DNA of 64,000 nucleotides from Aquilaria yunnanensis (lineage: Eukaryota; Streptophyta; Magnoliopsida; Malvales; Thymelaeaceae), in NCBI GenBank assembly GCA_039654915.1, contig CM077594.1, positions 103,058,893-103,122,892 on the forward strand. Direction: 5' to 3'. Made by a program: the position numbers and the translations under genes. Numbering within the stretch: the stretch's first letter is position 1; each line of letters starts with the position of its first letter. Under the pieces are notes generated by a model that saw nothing but the letters and a program-made list of their open reading frames with translations, was not told the DNA's origin and ran no database searches. Below, piece after piece: positions 24,920-36,508 of the stretch.

Positions 24920-25540
24920 ACAAAAATGGTTTCACGAAGCGATCACATTTAATGTACTAGTATTTTGTTCTAATGCATTAACTTAACTGAGATTAGGTTG
25001 CAGCAGGTTGATGATCTTTTTACATTAAAAATAAGTGAGTATACTATAAAGGAATTCGGAATATGGATTTTATTTATTCGTTCTGTCCTGCTCGAGGTGT
25101 TTTTTTTTCCTTATTTTCCGAAAAAGATCGTTGAATGGATCCAAATGAAATTTATAAGCCATGATAAGAGTAGCGTGGAGGAATATAAAATTGCTTGTGA
25201 CTGCTTTGGACTTGAGGATATATGATTTATGATGTGCTTCCTTTCACTTTCTTTTCTTGGTGGTTCACTTTGTCGCTCATCGACAGGGAACCTTCACTTG
25301 TCATTGCGTAAAATAAACCTCTTTCCAGCCCTACGTTTGAGCAGCAATAATAAGATGATTGAGATGCCAACATATATCCTTTTCTTTTTTATTTTCTATT
25401 TATTTTTAATAAATTGATTTAATCAATAACTTATTACTATTAACTTCTAAAGATGGAACAATGTTACTACTGCATTTTTTTTTTTTAACATTTCTCTTTT
25501 GTTCCTAAACATTTCATTTCTTCTCTTTTATTTTATATAC
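22488..25540. other. 3-kb unassigned region, no gene model built
   Basis: Composition is close to intron and UTR DNA of the intact genes, with many pyrimidine-rich tracts and several possible splice borders, but every open frame is short (80 codons at 23266-23508, 92 at 23808-24086, 75 at 24998-25225) and none resembles a known family. It could be a decayed gene or a non-coding transcript. A (GA)n tract lies at 24889-24919. Confidence 0.3.
24889..24919. repeat. (GA)n microsatellite
   Basis: An interrupted GA repeat, preceded by CTCTCAC, in an otherwise AT-rich stretch. Confidence 0.85.
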
Positions 25541-25547
25541 TTTTCTA

Positions 25548-25840
25548 TATGACAATCAGGGCCAGATAGATAATATGCTACAATGCGAAATTAGCAGATC
25601 TGCGAGTTTGAAGGCTATAGCCGGCAAAGATCAAAATTATAGGTATTGAAATAAGGTTTTTAATGTTAAGCCCATTTTTTCAGTCCTTAATTTCATTTCT
25701 TCCTTTTTGGTCATTAGACTTTATCATATGACAATCAAACTCAAATAGACAAGATGAGGGCAATGTTGGAATCAGCATATCTGTAAATTTGAAAACTACA
25801 GCTACCGAAGTAAAAAATTATAGGGATTAACAAAAATTTT
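25548..25840 (+). repeat. Diverged tandem duplication, period ~180 bp
   Basis: ATGACAATCAGGGCCAGATAGA at 25548 recurs as ATGACAATCAAACTCAAATAGA at 25728. The following text (AATTAGCAGATCTGCGAGTTTGAA versus AATCAGCATATCTGTAAATTTGAA, then a GGCTATAG/AACTACAG block and AAAATTATAGG) also matches. Each unit is followed by T-rich DNA. No coding meaning is evident. Confidence 0.7.
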
Positions 25841-27390
25841 GATAATGTTTGCTTTTTGTTCTTGCTTTTTTTCGTGAACGCTCAAATTAGTCCTCTAGAC
25901 CTGACCTCAAATTTCTTCTTTATTTTGGCGTTGCAGTGGATTTTCATGTATCCTTATTATCTAGGTTCACTTCATTTGCGTGTAGCAACTTCCAACCGGC
26001 AAGAGTAGGATGATGCATCCGATCACAACGACGCGTTACTCTCGCTCTAATATAGTTGTCAGTCATCATAGCGAGATGCACGTCACTGCATCTCGCTGTC
26101 CACCAGCTGCAACGTCACTTATTCTCTTTTTAGACTTCTCTATCAACTCTGTCTTATTGATCTCTTACTCAATCACTTTAGCCAACCAAAAATTGTAAAT
26201 ATTGCTTCATTTGCATCTTTGTCATCACCAACACGCCTGACCCCATGTTTCTTAATTACCTACCCCTCCCAATTCATGCATAGCAAATATGTATATAAAT
26301 AATGAATATTATATATGCATATTGTATTATGATAGACTTTTGTTCCAAACTTAATTACTCTGCCAATTTCTATTATCTGTAATAGAAAAATGCCCAACAA
26401 CATCGTGCTGGTGTTGAAGAACCTCATATATACTAAGTTTAGAGTGTATGTATCAATAGTTCTATCCTACACGAGTGAAAATGACATAGGCAAGCCTATT
26501 GCTTAACATGTAGTTTGGATTTAGATTCCGATGTGTTTTACTTTTATTTTGTAGCCTTTCCAATTCTTTATTCAACGACAAAGTGCACTTTTAATCATAA
26601 AACTTTACAATTTTTTAATTCCAGTCTTGAGACTTGTCACTCTTCTAAATAAGTTCTAAAATTTTTCAATTGCATATATAGTTTTTCCTTTTCTTTGATG
26701 AAATGTCATTCATTTCACTGATGTAGGTCAGACTGCATCTAGCTACAATAAAAAGTGAAATATTGAGATATGAAGAACAGTTAACTTAATTGTAGACTTT
26801 ACAATGTGTCTCTAAGATACCGTGTCAGAAAGAAAACTTCCATCAATAATTTGGTTAATCCTAATATTCATGTCTACATATATGAAAAGAGATCAAAATA
26901 ACAACCCATTAAACTAACCAGACATATCAAAATACTAACTCGAACCAACACACGGTTTGACTACCATACCGTGATCCAAGCATAGCACTTGAACGAGTGC
27001 TAAAAAAAATGAAAACACAAAAATAAAATAAAAAAATAACATGAATCCCAAGATCTATTATCCGGATATTACTCACTGCCATTATAAACTCTATATCATC
27101 TTCTTCATGCTTAGCCAAACTACCATCAACAAAATAGTGAATCATAATTCACTATCAAGGCAACTGTAATGCTTGATATCCACTAGCAAACTTGTCTTCA
27201 AAGGGAAATGAATTGGTAGAAGTAAAAGCACACACGAATGAAATATTATCGGTGAGAACGATTGGGTGACATAGGATAATATATCAATTGCCCAGGCATG
27301 GATTGATAGCAAGCTTGACAAGATACACTGTAGATTAAGAAAAAAGGTTTCAGAGGCTGAGAAGGTGTTAAGGTAGAGCATTTAGGGTTT
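25841..27390. other. Intergenic, no gene recognised
   Basis: AT-rich DNA with short frames on both strands (60-80 codons) lacking family resemblance. No repeat pair or RNA gene noticed. Confidence 0.4.
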
Positions 27391-27394
27391 GAGC

Positions 27395-27995
27395 GGGTAA
27401 ACAGTTAGTTCTTAAACTTTCCATTTTTTTAAATGAGTCTTAAAATGTTACAATTGTATAAATAATAAGTCCTAAAATTGATTCTTTTTTTTTTTTTTGT
27501 GAAATCAACTTTTTCTGAATTATACTTTAAATTGTTTAGTAACTATTTTCCAATAAGTTCAAGCTTTGAAATAATTTGTTGACAATTAATGAACAATTTA
27601 AAGTATTAATTTTTCCTCTTTGTAAATCATATTCCTACTCAGTAATTATCTTTCAGTAAGTATAAAACTAATTATTATTCCATCCATTTCGTATTAGTTG
27701 GTCATTTGACCTTTTTTTGCTAAAATTTGACTTGAATATATTCATATTAATATGAATTGAAAAAAATAATAATAATGATATTTAAAAACTATAATCTTTA
27801 AAGTTCCATTTTTATATAAACTAAAATGTTCATATTTTTACTATAATTTTGAAAGAAATAAAATCATAAATTAATTACTGTAAATATTAAAAGGGCAAAC
27901 TTTAGTGAAATAGATAGAGTAACATTTTAGCAAAGCTTTAGGACTTAAAAAAAAAAAGCATGATAGGTTTTATGACATAAAATGCACTTTTCCCA
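27395..27995. mobile_element. Probable inverted-end element hosting a Stowaway-like MITE
   Basis: The left part (CTTAAACTTTCC, then GAGTCTTAAAATGTTAC) resembles the inverse of the right part (27935-27990: CTTTAGGACTTAAAA and GGTTTTATGACATAAAATGC). Between them sits the MITE copy at 27679-27919. Borders are approximate. Confidence 0.4.
27679..27919 (+). mobile_element. Stowaway-like MITE, copy 2
   Basis: About 240 bp, colinear with 7407-7645: CCATCCATTTCGTATTAGTTG at the start, CTAAAATTTGACTT, ATTTAAAAACTATAAT and a GAAATAGATAGAG end. It is more diverged at the tips than copy 1. Confidence 0.7.
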
Positions 27996-28304
27996 ATATA
28001 CACATGCAAAGTTGAACGTAAAGGGAGCGTTTTAAGAACTAGGTGACCACTTGGAGTTTAAACCGAACATTAGGGAAATGTTTGAAATTAGTAGCTACTT
28101 CTCAAAAGGGTCGAGGATGGGTTTGGTAGAACCGAAATCTAACTCAAACCATCTATACTGGGTTAGTTGGGAGTGAATAAAAATTAATGATGAGTCACAG
28201 ATTTGTTCAATTGTTGAAAAAACCATTAGTTTTCTAATTGGTTTTAGTTTCAAGTGAAATCAATCCATGATGAAATTGAACAAAAATATGTATGTTTAAT
28301 TATA

Positions 28305-29201
28305 GAAAAAATTATCAAGAACCCATTAAAGTTTAGTAAAATCTACAGTTTTGTTCTCGTTGTTTCAAATATTTACACTTACCCCTCCAAAGTTAATATT
28401 GTTATTCCCGGTTACCAAAGAACGGAGAAAATGCTTAACTTTGTCCTTTTAGCTTCCTTTCTTATAAACTTTATCCCCAATTTCTGAATCAATACAAGTC
28501 AATCCCGTGAACAAATTAGAAATTTCAACGAAAAGTTAAAAAAAAAGAAAACAAATGGAAGCATCATCATCATCAGAATAGTCGTCCTTGGATGAGGATT
28601 GAGACGATCTCCGATCTTTCTTCTCTTCCCAACCCTTCAAGGGTTCTCTTTCATCGTCCTTCTAAACAGCCATGTTGGTCTCGCCGTCGTATGGTGGAAT
28701 TGGATTCGGACGAGCCAGAGCGCCGCAGAAGAGCCAAGATGACGTTTTCCGACAAACGAACAAATCTGATGTTTGAAGAACCAGAGTGTCGCTGGCTGTG
28801 GATTCGGATTCGATTCGTTCGAATGCCAAACGTTCATTGAATCTGTGGGTAGAAACGAATGAATCTGATGTTCATTGAATCCAAGCAACTGATTTGTCTA
28901 ATTTCGTGTGAAGGAAGAGGAGGTATCGCCGACGATGGTGAGTTTGGGGTGGTGGATACGAAGGGAGGCGAGGGTCAAGCGGACAGAGGGAGACGGGGGG
29001 TTAGTTCGTTAGAATTAGACGTTGGGGGGGCAAAGTTTATATAGAAAAAGATTAGGAAGGCAAAATCAGAATTTTTTTCCATTTTTTGTCTGATGGTTAA
29101 TCACGGAGTTTAGTTTCCAGGCGATAAGTGTACGTATTTGAAACTGCAATGACAAAACTATAGGTTTGACCAAACTTCTGGAGAATTTTGGTAATTTTTC
29201 C
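28305..29201. mobile_element. Mutator-like element, family shared with 56761-58209
   Basis: The left arm (GAAAAAATTATCAAGAACCC, TTTAGTAAAATCTACAGTTTTG, TTTCAAATATTTACACTTA) is inverted at 29060-29201 (TTGGTAATTTTTCC end, TTTGACCAAACTT, CAAAACTATAGG, TAAGTGTACGTATTTGAAA). The interior 28560-29030 is GC-rich with overlapping short frames. Flanking duplication is eroded (about 7 of 10). The 56761-58209 element has the same end sequences. Confidence 0.7.
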
Positions 29202-29209
29202 TTCAAATA

Positions 29210-30070
29210 TATCATAGAATTTATGATATTGCATATTTGCCCATATATTCATTTATTTAAATTATATTATGAGAGTGTTTTTATAACTTAAAACATATGA
29301 GATCATCTTCCTAATGAATTTTGTAACTTAGCATGCTACTCTTCTAAATTGTACTAACTAAATATGTATTTAAATTTGGATATAATAGTGAATCATGTTA
29401 AATATTTCTTAATGTGGTGAATGATGATGAATCTAGTTATTTTATACTCTTCCACAATTGTTTTGATTAAAAATTTATTAAATTTTGGTAGACGTTATAA
29501 ATACAAAACGAAAACAAGAAAAGAATCAAGAACTAGAACAAAGAAAAAAAAAACTAAAGTCATGATTTTGATTCCTTTTATTCTTGGCTTTTGGGTTGGG
29601 ATGAATCTTTTTAAAACAATGATTATATTAGGTCTGTTCGGTTTCGCCTCCTACTGATATCTGATAAGTTGTAAACTCCGAATACTGAGCCAGCCCGATT
29701 GCCAACATCAGTTCTTTTGAGAAATGCCAAACTGATTGAATTGGGCTGCAAGTGAAACACACCTCAGCAGCAACAAATGCTCTGGCACAAGCGCAACTCC
29801 AACCCGACCATGGCGATACGTACGCTTGTGATCAGTTCGTTCCATGTGAAGTATCGTGCATTTCACCAAAAGTAGAAGCTGGCTGGTTTGTCGAGAATCC
29901 TGAAACGGAGAAACAAAACTACGCAAACGTTCTTTACTATGAAAATTACAAGGGAAAAAATGTTTAACAAATAATATAACCAAAAACAAGTTAAATTTAA
30001 TTTTAAAATTTTAAAATGTGATAAGTACTATGAGAGTATTACAATTGTCCTATAACATTTGTTTCCGATT
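29210..30070. other. Intergenic, with a short exon-like island at 29680-29960
   Basis: AT-rich except for 29680-29960, which is open in one frame on + (71 codons) and on - (93 codons) without recognised motifs. It may be a gene fragment; I would not call a gene. Confidence 0.3.
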
Positions 30071-30074
30071 ATAG

Positions 30075-30430
30075 CAGTGTAAGTAATTGTACCGGTGTAA
30101 GTGCTCACACCATTTTTATCAGTTATTTTTTTTTATATTTACAATCTAATCGTTAAATTTTGATATTTCAATTATAAAGATCGTAGGAAAAAAAATTTTA
30201 AATTAATTTAATCTGTAAATTTCTATAATTTACCTCGTAAAATTTAAACCATTAAAATTCATCAATAAAAATGTTTATACTAAATAAAGATACTAGAGAT
30301 TTCAATTAATTTAAAAATTGAAAACTGAATAATTTTTTAAAATCAATGGTTAGTTTAATATAATTTTAAATCTACATAATATTATTAAATGGTGTATGCA
30401 AAAATGTAAGCACTTATACCAGTGTTAAAG
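30075..30430. mobile_element. MITE with GGTGTAAGTGCTCACACC-type ends
   Basis: About 355 bp. GGTGTAAGTGCTCACACCAT near the left end is matched by the inverse of ATGGTGTATGCAAAAATGTAAGCACTTATACC at the right end, allowing a short gap. The middle is AT-rich and non-coding. Family and target-site duplication were not determined. Confidence 0.55.
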
Positions 30431-30626
30431 GCAAAATTGTGAAAATTCAAAATATAGGCGAGAAAATTGTGAACATTCAAAACGTTAGGGTCAGGGACGA
30501 AATAAACTTTTGCGTGCATTGCCTCGAACTCCGTCACCGGCAAGGCCCTCACAGCTTTGCGACACTCCAGCCACAACAGCTGCCTCTCACCAGACTCAGG
30601 CATCTGATAGACGGTTCCGATTTTTC

Positions 30627-30632
30627 CACGTG
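30627..30632. promoter_or_regulatory. G-box/ABRE-like element upstream of the clathrin adaptor gene
   Basis: CACGTG in the context CCACGTGTCC, about 385 bp before the ATG of the clathrin assembly gene. ACGTGTC is the usual ABRE core recognised by bZIP factors. Function here is inferred from the motif alone. Confidence 0.35.
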
Positions 30633-31016
30633 TCCGGACTCCAACCTACTGTTTAAGTAAACTTTTTTTGAGGCTCTAGCTCCAGAATATAGGAAAGGCT
30701 CAAACTGGCCACAGCTCGGAAGTAGTCTTTTGCAGTCGTAGCCACCGACGACCGCCGTTTCAGTCTTCCACTTCCTTGGCTAGCCCGCAAACAGTATACA
30801 GATCCAACGCGGTTTTAAGCCGCCGCCGCTCCTTCCTCTTCCCTGCGCTGCGGATCTGAAAACCGTCCTCTCCTCACGCAACGGTAAAATACCGCTGAAA
30901 TTCAAAACCTCTGTCTCTTAATCGTTTAATTAACGGTCAATTAGTTCAGTAATTGAAGTCAACTTTAGCTTAGTTGCCTACTGGGAAGCCGTGAGGTCGA
31001 GAGATCGACAGCGAAG

Positions 31017-32975
31017 ATGGCGTTGCGGAAAGCGATCGGAGCCGTTAAAGATCAGACGAGCATCGGAATTGCGAAGGTAGCCAGCAACATGGCGCCGGAC
31101 CTCGAAGTGGCGATTGTGAAGGCTACGAGCCATGACGAGGATCCGGCCTCCGAGAAGTACACCCGGGAGATCTTAAACCTGACATCGCTCTCGCGAGGCT
31201 ACGTGCACGCCTGCGTCTCTGCCGTGTCCAAGCGGCTGAGCAAGACGCGGGACTGGATCGTCGCGTTAAAGGCGCTGGCTCTCGTCCACAGGCTGCTCAA
31301 CGACGGAGATCCGTTGTTCCAGGAGGAGATCTTGTACGCGACGAGGAGGGGGACAAGGTTGTTGAACATGTCGGATTTCAGGGACGAGGCTCATTCCAGT
31401 TCGTGGGATCACTCCGCTTTTGTCAGGACCTTTGCCATGTACTTGGATCAGAGGTTAGAATTGGTGCTTTTCGACAGAAAAACCGGTAGCACTAGTGGTG
31501 GTGGGGGAAGCAGTCATAGTAACGGCGATTACAGATACGATAAAAGAGATGATTTCAGGTCTCCGCCACCGAGAGGGTATGAGTATGATTATGGGGATTC
31601 CAGGGGTGAAAATGGTTATGGGAATTATGGTATGACTAGGAGAACGAGGTCTTTTGGGGATATGAGTGAGGCTGCGGGGAGGGACAGAAGAGAGGAGAAG
31701 AAAAATGTGACGCCCTTGAGGGAAATGACTACGGAGAGGATTTTCGGGAAGATGGGTCATTTACAGAGACTGTTGGATCGGTTCTTGTCATGTCGGCCAA
31801 CAGGTTTGGCCAAGAATAATAGATTGGTCTTGATCGCATTGTACCCTATTGTGAAGGAGAGTTTCCAGTTGTACGCAGACATCTGTGAGGTTTTGGCTGT
31901 GTTGCTGGATAAGTTCTTTGACATGGAGTATCCAGATTGTGTGAAGGCGTTTGATGCATATGCTAGTGCGGCTAAGCAGATTGATGAGCTAATTGCGTTT
32001 TATAATTGGTGCAAGGATATTGGAGTTGCAAGATCCTCAGAGTATCCTGAAGTGCAGAGGATCACAAGCAAGTTGTTGGAGACTCTGGAGGAATTCCTCG
32101 GAGATAGAGCAAAGAGACAGAAGAGTCCAGAGAGGAAGGAGTTGGAAGCTCCTCCCAAGGAGGAGGAACCTGCTCCTGATATGAATGAAATAAAGGCACT
32201 GCCTCCACCAGAAAACTACACTCCGCCGCCACCAGAACCAGAACCTGAGCCTCACCCTCAACAACCACAAGTAACTGAGGATCTGGTGAATTTGAGGGAG
32301 GATACCGTTTCTGCAGATGATCAAGGGAACAGGCTGGCTTTGGCTTTATTTAATGGTCCAGCAACAAACAGTGGAAAAGGATCTTGGGAAGCATTCCCTT
32401 CAGATGGAAAGCCTGAAGTAACATCTGCTTGGCAAACGCCTGCTGCTGAGCCTGGCAAAGCAGATTGGGAACTGGCTTTGGTTGAGACAGCAAGCAATTT
32501 ATCGAGGCAGAAAGCAACTTTGGGTGGGGGATTCGATCCCTTGTTGTTGAATGGCATATATGACCAAGGAATTGTGAAGCAGCATGTAAGCACTTCCCAA
32601 TTGAGTGGGGGAAGTGCAAGTAGTGTAGCATTGCCAGGCCCCGGGAAGAGCACAGCACCTGTTTTGGCTCTTCCGGCACCCGATGGAACTGTTGAGACTG
32701 TTAATCAGGATCCTTTCGCTGCATCACTGAGCATACCTCCCCCATCCTATGTTCAAATGGCCGACATGGAGAATAAACAACATTTACTTGTGCAGGAACA
32801 GCAGGTGTGGCAGCAATATGCTAGAGATGGGATGCAGGGTCAAGCTAGTTTGGCCAAGATCAGTGGCAATGGGTACTACCCCCCAGGTCCCATGCCAATG
32901 CCAGTGATGCCCTATGGAATGCCCCCAGTCAATGGCATGGCACCGCCAACGGGGTATTACTATACCCCTTACTGA
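31017..32975 (+). CDS. ECA4: ANTH-domain clathrin assembly protein (AP180/CALM family)
   Basis: Adaptor at the plasma membrane and endosomes that binds phosphoinositides and clathrin and recruits cargo for endocytosis. The 652-residue intronless frame closely resembles Arabidopsis At2g25430 (ECA4) and At4g32285 (CAP1) in length and layout. Seen: an N-terminal ANTH region (about 25-160) with the start ALRKAIGAVKDQTS and a VKATSH lipid-binding stretch, a Gly/Ser/Tyr-rich linker (about 160-225), the rest of the helical domain (about 235-370, MTTERIFGKMGHLQRLLDRF), then a disordered Pro/Glu tail with DPF at 565-567, FDPLLLNG and a YYPP/Pro-Met end. These C-terminal motifs fit clathrin and adaptor binding. 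The start is the first ATG after an open 5' leader. Choice between ECA4 and CAP1 orthology is tentative. Confidence 0.95.
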   Translation: MALRKAIGAVKDQTSIGIAKVASNMAPDLEVAIVKATSHDEDPASEKYTREILNLTSLSRGYVHACVSAVSKRLSKTRDWIVALKALALVHRLLNDGDPLFQEEILYATRRGTRLLNMSDFRDEAHSSSWDHSAFVRTFAMYLDQRLELVLFDRKTGSTSGGGGSSHSNGDYRYDKRDDFRSPPPRGYEYDYGDSRGENGYGNYGMTRRTRSFGDMSEAAGRDRREEKKNVTPLREMTTERIFGKMGHLQRLLDRFLSCRPTGLAKNNRLVLIALYPIVKESFQLYADICEVLAVLLDKFFDMEYPDCVKAFDAYASAAKQIDELIAFYNWCKDIGVARSSEYPEVQRITSKLLETLEEFLGDRAKRQKSPERKELEAPPKEEEPAPDMNEIKALPPPENYTPPPPEPEPEPHPQQPQVTEDLVNLREDTVSADDQGNRLALALFNGPATNSGKGSWEAFPSDGKPEVTSAWQTPAAEPGKADWELALVETASNLSRQKATLGGGFDPLLLNGIYDQGIVKQHVSTSQLSGGSASSVALPGPGKSTAPVLALPAPDGTVETVNQDPFAASLSIPPPSYVQMADMENKQHLLVQEQQVWQQYARDGMQGQASLAKISGNGYYPPGPMPMPVMPYGMPPVNGMAPPTGYYYTPY

Positions 32976-33928
32976 TTTTTCCACATATATATAGAGAGCA
33001 TTGCTTTGTTTATCTTGTGAATTGTCCGTAGCTGTTTTGTTGTTGAGATAATTTGATGTTAAATTCCTGCTATCTGTGCACAAAAGAGGGCTGGAGACGG
33101 GGGGGATTCAGGCATATGGGATTGGCGTTTTGGTGAGAAGTTTGATGCTCCGATCATGATATCTCTTTGTGCTTTGTAATATTAGAATTTTGTTGACATT
33201 TTTATGTTCATCCTGTTAATCCTGTTCTCAGAACATCCAGTGGCTTAGTATTCTTTTGATTGGTTGGTTGATTGACTGCCCTCTTCCTGTCTTCTTAAGT
33301 CAGGTTGGTTCTCATTTAGGTTATCGACACCCTATCAAATTTGGTAGGTTCACTGACATAAGAATTAGGTCCAAGCTCAGCTAGAATGGCTGGGCAGGTC
33401 CCGCCTGGCCCCTCCCATCTTTCTTTGAACTTTTTAATGTAATACTATATGGTATCCTGGAGGAACTATAAATTTTTTACGGTCTGGAAAGTAGCTACGT
33501 GATTCATGTATAATTTATAGCTCAACCTTCCCGTTATAGAACTCGTGCATGTCCACCTATGTTGAACACCAATAAATCAAATAAATCAAACAAAAAAGTA
33601 AACGAGCCAGACTGGATTAATTAGCGGTCAAACCGCGCTCAATATTTTAATTTCAAGTGCCGGCCAGAGGTGGCGAGGGTGAGGCAGGTCTCCTGCATCA
33701 CCCGTTTCTTAATTTAGCCGTCCAAATTTGAAGTCAATGCTTCAATACAGATTGCTGGTCCTCTGGAGCGCCCGTATGTTTCATCGGCTTGATCAATTAA
33801 AAACGCAAGGCTTTTCATGTTATAACAAGTTATTTAAAGAAGATATATTCAAACATCACTCAATGACTACGCAGAAAGAAACTAAAAATGAAAATGCAAA
33901 GGACAATATCAGGTACCTATGAAAAAGG
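32976..33928. other. 3' flank of the clathrin adaptor gene and intergenic DNA
   Basis: T-rich text to about 33220 looks like a 3' UTR; TTTGTAATATTAG near 33173 is a plausible polyadenylation region. The rest is intergenic with no gene recognised. Confidence 0.4.
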
Positions 33929-34385
33929 AAAATGAAAAATAAAAACTAATTACAATCACCGTGTAATTCTACAGAACTTACACTTTGTTTTATCTATTTT
34001 CAAAAACTTTGTTTTATACCTCGCTTACTTCACAATGTCTGATAACAACTTTTAGAATTTTAATTTAAACTGTATAGTAACTTTGTTTTAATAATTTCAA
34101 AATTTTTAATTTTTTTTCAATTAATTGACATTTAAAAATACTAATATGCATTTACAAAGAAAAAAATGTTATAGAGAAGAAAATTTGATAATTTAAAATG
34201 TTTATTAATTGTAAAAAAGTATTAGAGGAATTGAAATTACTGAAAGATAATTATCGTTCAACTTAAACTAAGATTTCAGAAATTGTTGTAAGATAATGTA
34301 AAAAAAATATGAGCAAAATAAGAAGATAAAATATAGGTTAGGTCTAAATCATAGTGAGTTTATTGTATGGTTCCCTTCTACAATT
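33929..34385. mobile_element. MITE related to the pair at 55176 and 56027
   Basis: Internal text such as ACTTACACTTTGTTTTAT, AACAACTTTTAGAATTTTAATTTAAACTGTATAGTAA, and inverted GAAATTACTGAAAGATAATTATC and TTTCAGAAATTGTTG matches the inner parts of 55176-55633 and 56027-56631. Ends are eroded, so borders are approximate. Confidence 0.5.
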
Positions 34386-34409
34386 TTACAACATTATGTA
34401 TTGCACTGT

Positions 34410-34650
34410 GTTAATGCGTTGACACCCAATTCATTTTAATTTAAGTTAATTTAATCTAAAATATTTTTTTCCCTTTTTTTTTTTTAGAAATGAATTTTAT
34501 TCAAAAGCTAATACTATATAGACTTAATAATCTATTGTAAGTAACTTTTTTAAGCCAATATTATTTTTTATAAGTTTTTCTAAGCTAATAAAAACAAGTC
34601 ATTTTAGATTTATTCTTTCTGTAAATTCAAGTCTAATAGAAACAAAAATT
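34410..34650 (+). mobile_element. Partial copy of an ACACCCAATTCATTTTAA-type MITE
   Basis: ACACCCAATTCATTTTAATT at 34423 begins a stretch matching 35050 onward and 49020 onward (TTTTATTCAAAAGC..ATAATCTATT). A right inverted end is not clear here. Confidence 0.45.
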
Positions 34651-34884
34651 GAAAATAACTCGGATGATAAGCGTGTGCAAGTACTTGGTAATTGGTGTGA
34701 AAATGACGTTAGATTACTGCTCTTTAGTCTTCATCTTTTCGTTTCTTTCGAGATTGGGACACAATAGTTGAAAATTATGGGAATACGATTACCAAGTTAT
34801 ACTAGAAGCATAATGCATTATGGATTAGTTCAATAGACATGAAGACATATCTATGTTCTAGATGCGACGTGAGAATGAGAACAA

Positions 34885-34888
<4 letters not shown>

Positions 34889-34915
<27 letters not shown>
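34889..34915. repeat. (ATT)n microsatellite
   Basis: Nine or more uninterrupted ATT units. Confidence 0.9.
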
Positions 34916-34917
<2 letters not shown>

Positions 34918-35049
34918 GTCAGCAACAAATTCTTGAAAGCACTATTATTGTCGTTTCAAATTTCATATGCTCCCCAAGCGGCCAGCATAACGGCAAACAA
35001 TATTAGAAGCAAGCTTCGTTCCCCTAATTCCATAAATATCTCGGGCGTT

Positions 35050-35402
35050 GTTTTACACCCAATTCATTTTAACTTTAGTCAATTGACTACAAAATAATTT
35101 TTTTCTTATTTTTACATATTTTTTACTTAAAACTAATTTTAATTAAAAGTCAATATTATGTAGCTACAATAATCAATTGAAAATATAATTTTTATAATCT
35201 TACTAAATTTTTATGAATTTTTCTAGTTTCAAGTCTTAAAAAAAAAAATTTCATAAAAATTTAACAACATCCTAAAAATTTACTTTCAAATTGATTATTG
35301 CATCTACATAACATTGACTTTCAAATGAAATTAGTTTCACATAAAAAAGATGAAAAAGTTAAAAAAAATTAGTTGACTTTAGACAAAATGAATTGGCCTT
35401 TA
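35050..35402. mobile_element. MITE with CCAATTCATTTTRACTTTAG ends
   Basis: The left end CCAATTCATTTTAACTTTAG and the inverted right end CCAATTCATTTTGTCTAAAG form terminal inverted repeats of about 30 bp, and inner parts are partly inverted as well (TTGATTATTGCATCTACATAA against TAGCTACAATAATCAATTG). About 350 bp, non-coding. Related partial copies lie at 34410-34650 and 49018-49200. Confidence 0.65.
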
Positions 35403-35850
35403 GTTATTTTTTTAAGTTTCAAATGCATGTTGGGCACTCATTCTCTACAATATAGATATCTTTTTATATCTTATAATTTTGTGTAGTTGGTACTGAATAA
35501 TAATAATACAAAAATCATATGAGATCCGCCGCTCCCTGCTTGCACTTCACTGTGCCCGCAAGTTCTCCTGTCTTAGGGTGGATGTTATTTCTCTTTCAAA
35601 GCCACCAATTCGATCAAAATTATATGTCAATAGTTACTCCTCAAGTTTACGTCAATTCTTGATTAAATTATAGCGTTTCAATTTTTTTCTTCAATTATAT
35701 GATTAGTCATATATAGTTTTGTTTCTTAGATAACTCTTGTGCATCCTTTTATGTAATGTTCTGCTCTTCGTTGCTTGGGCAACTCAATGCCCTACTTATT
35801 GATCAGTGCTACACTCTTTTATTTGTAATGCTATGATCGTTATTCCAAAA

Positions 35851-36060
35851 AATAGGTTGCATTTTCCTTTACTTCTCTTTTTCAAAGTAAATTGGTTACC
35901 ATAAAAAGAGGTAGGTTTCTGTTAATTCACAAATGCTTCATTGAGATTTAAGGTAATAAATAAATAAATAAGAAAAATAGGTTGCATTTAATTTCCTTTA
36001 CTTCTCGCTTCAAAGTAAATTGGTTACCATAAAAAGAGGTAGGTTTCTGTTAATTCAAAG
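35851..36060 (+). repeat. Tandem duplication, period ~125 bp
   Basis: AATAGGTTGCATTT followed by CCTTTACTTCTC and TTGGTTACCATAAAAAGAGG appears at 35851 and again at 35976 with few differences; a third partial start (CAAAGTAAATTGGT) follows near 36055. Confidence 0.85.
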
Positions 36061-36470
36061 TAAATTGGTATCGTAATATATCCAAAATTAAGGGATCGAG
36101 CTGCTCTATATAAAATAAGATGAATCATATTCTAAAGTTACGTCATACTCAATATTACAAGTTACCTCGATAACAAACTACACTCATATTCTCTAATTTT
36201 GAGCATTATAGTCCTTTTCAACTATACAACATCGGGAACCTTGGCTTATATGTTTTATTTTGTAAAAACATTGGGAACTTTTTCAACTCCACCAATCCAA
36301 TCTTCACATATATTTATGAAACTCATCGACGGGGTGGGAGAGCCAGAGCCGGAAAGGAGCTAGTAGGTATACCCCAATACTGAATGGCAGCCCCTCTTCC
36401 CAAACAGGCCTCATGCTTTTTCTCCAGGGACCCTAAAGGAGTTTTCTCTGTAATTTATCCCCCCTCCCCA

Positions 36471-36477
36471 CCCCCCC

Positions 36478-36498
<21 letters not shown>
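36471..36498. repeat. C-homopolymer followed by A-run
   Basis: About 28 C in a row, preceded by CCCCCCTCCCCA and followed by about ten A. Read length in such a run is unreliable and it may mark an assembly problem. Confidence 0.7.

Positions 36499-36508
<10 letters not shown>

Noticed and set aside
31455..32679. Minus-strand and shifted frames of 60-110 codons across the clathrin adaptor gene
   Set aside because: Shadows of the 652-codon gene on the + strand.
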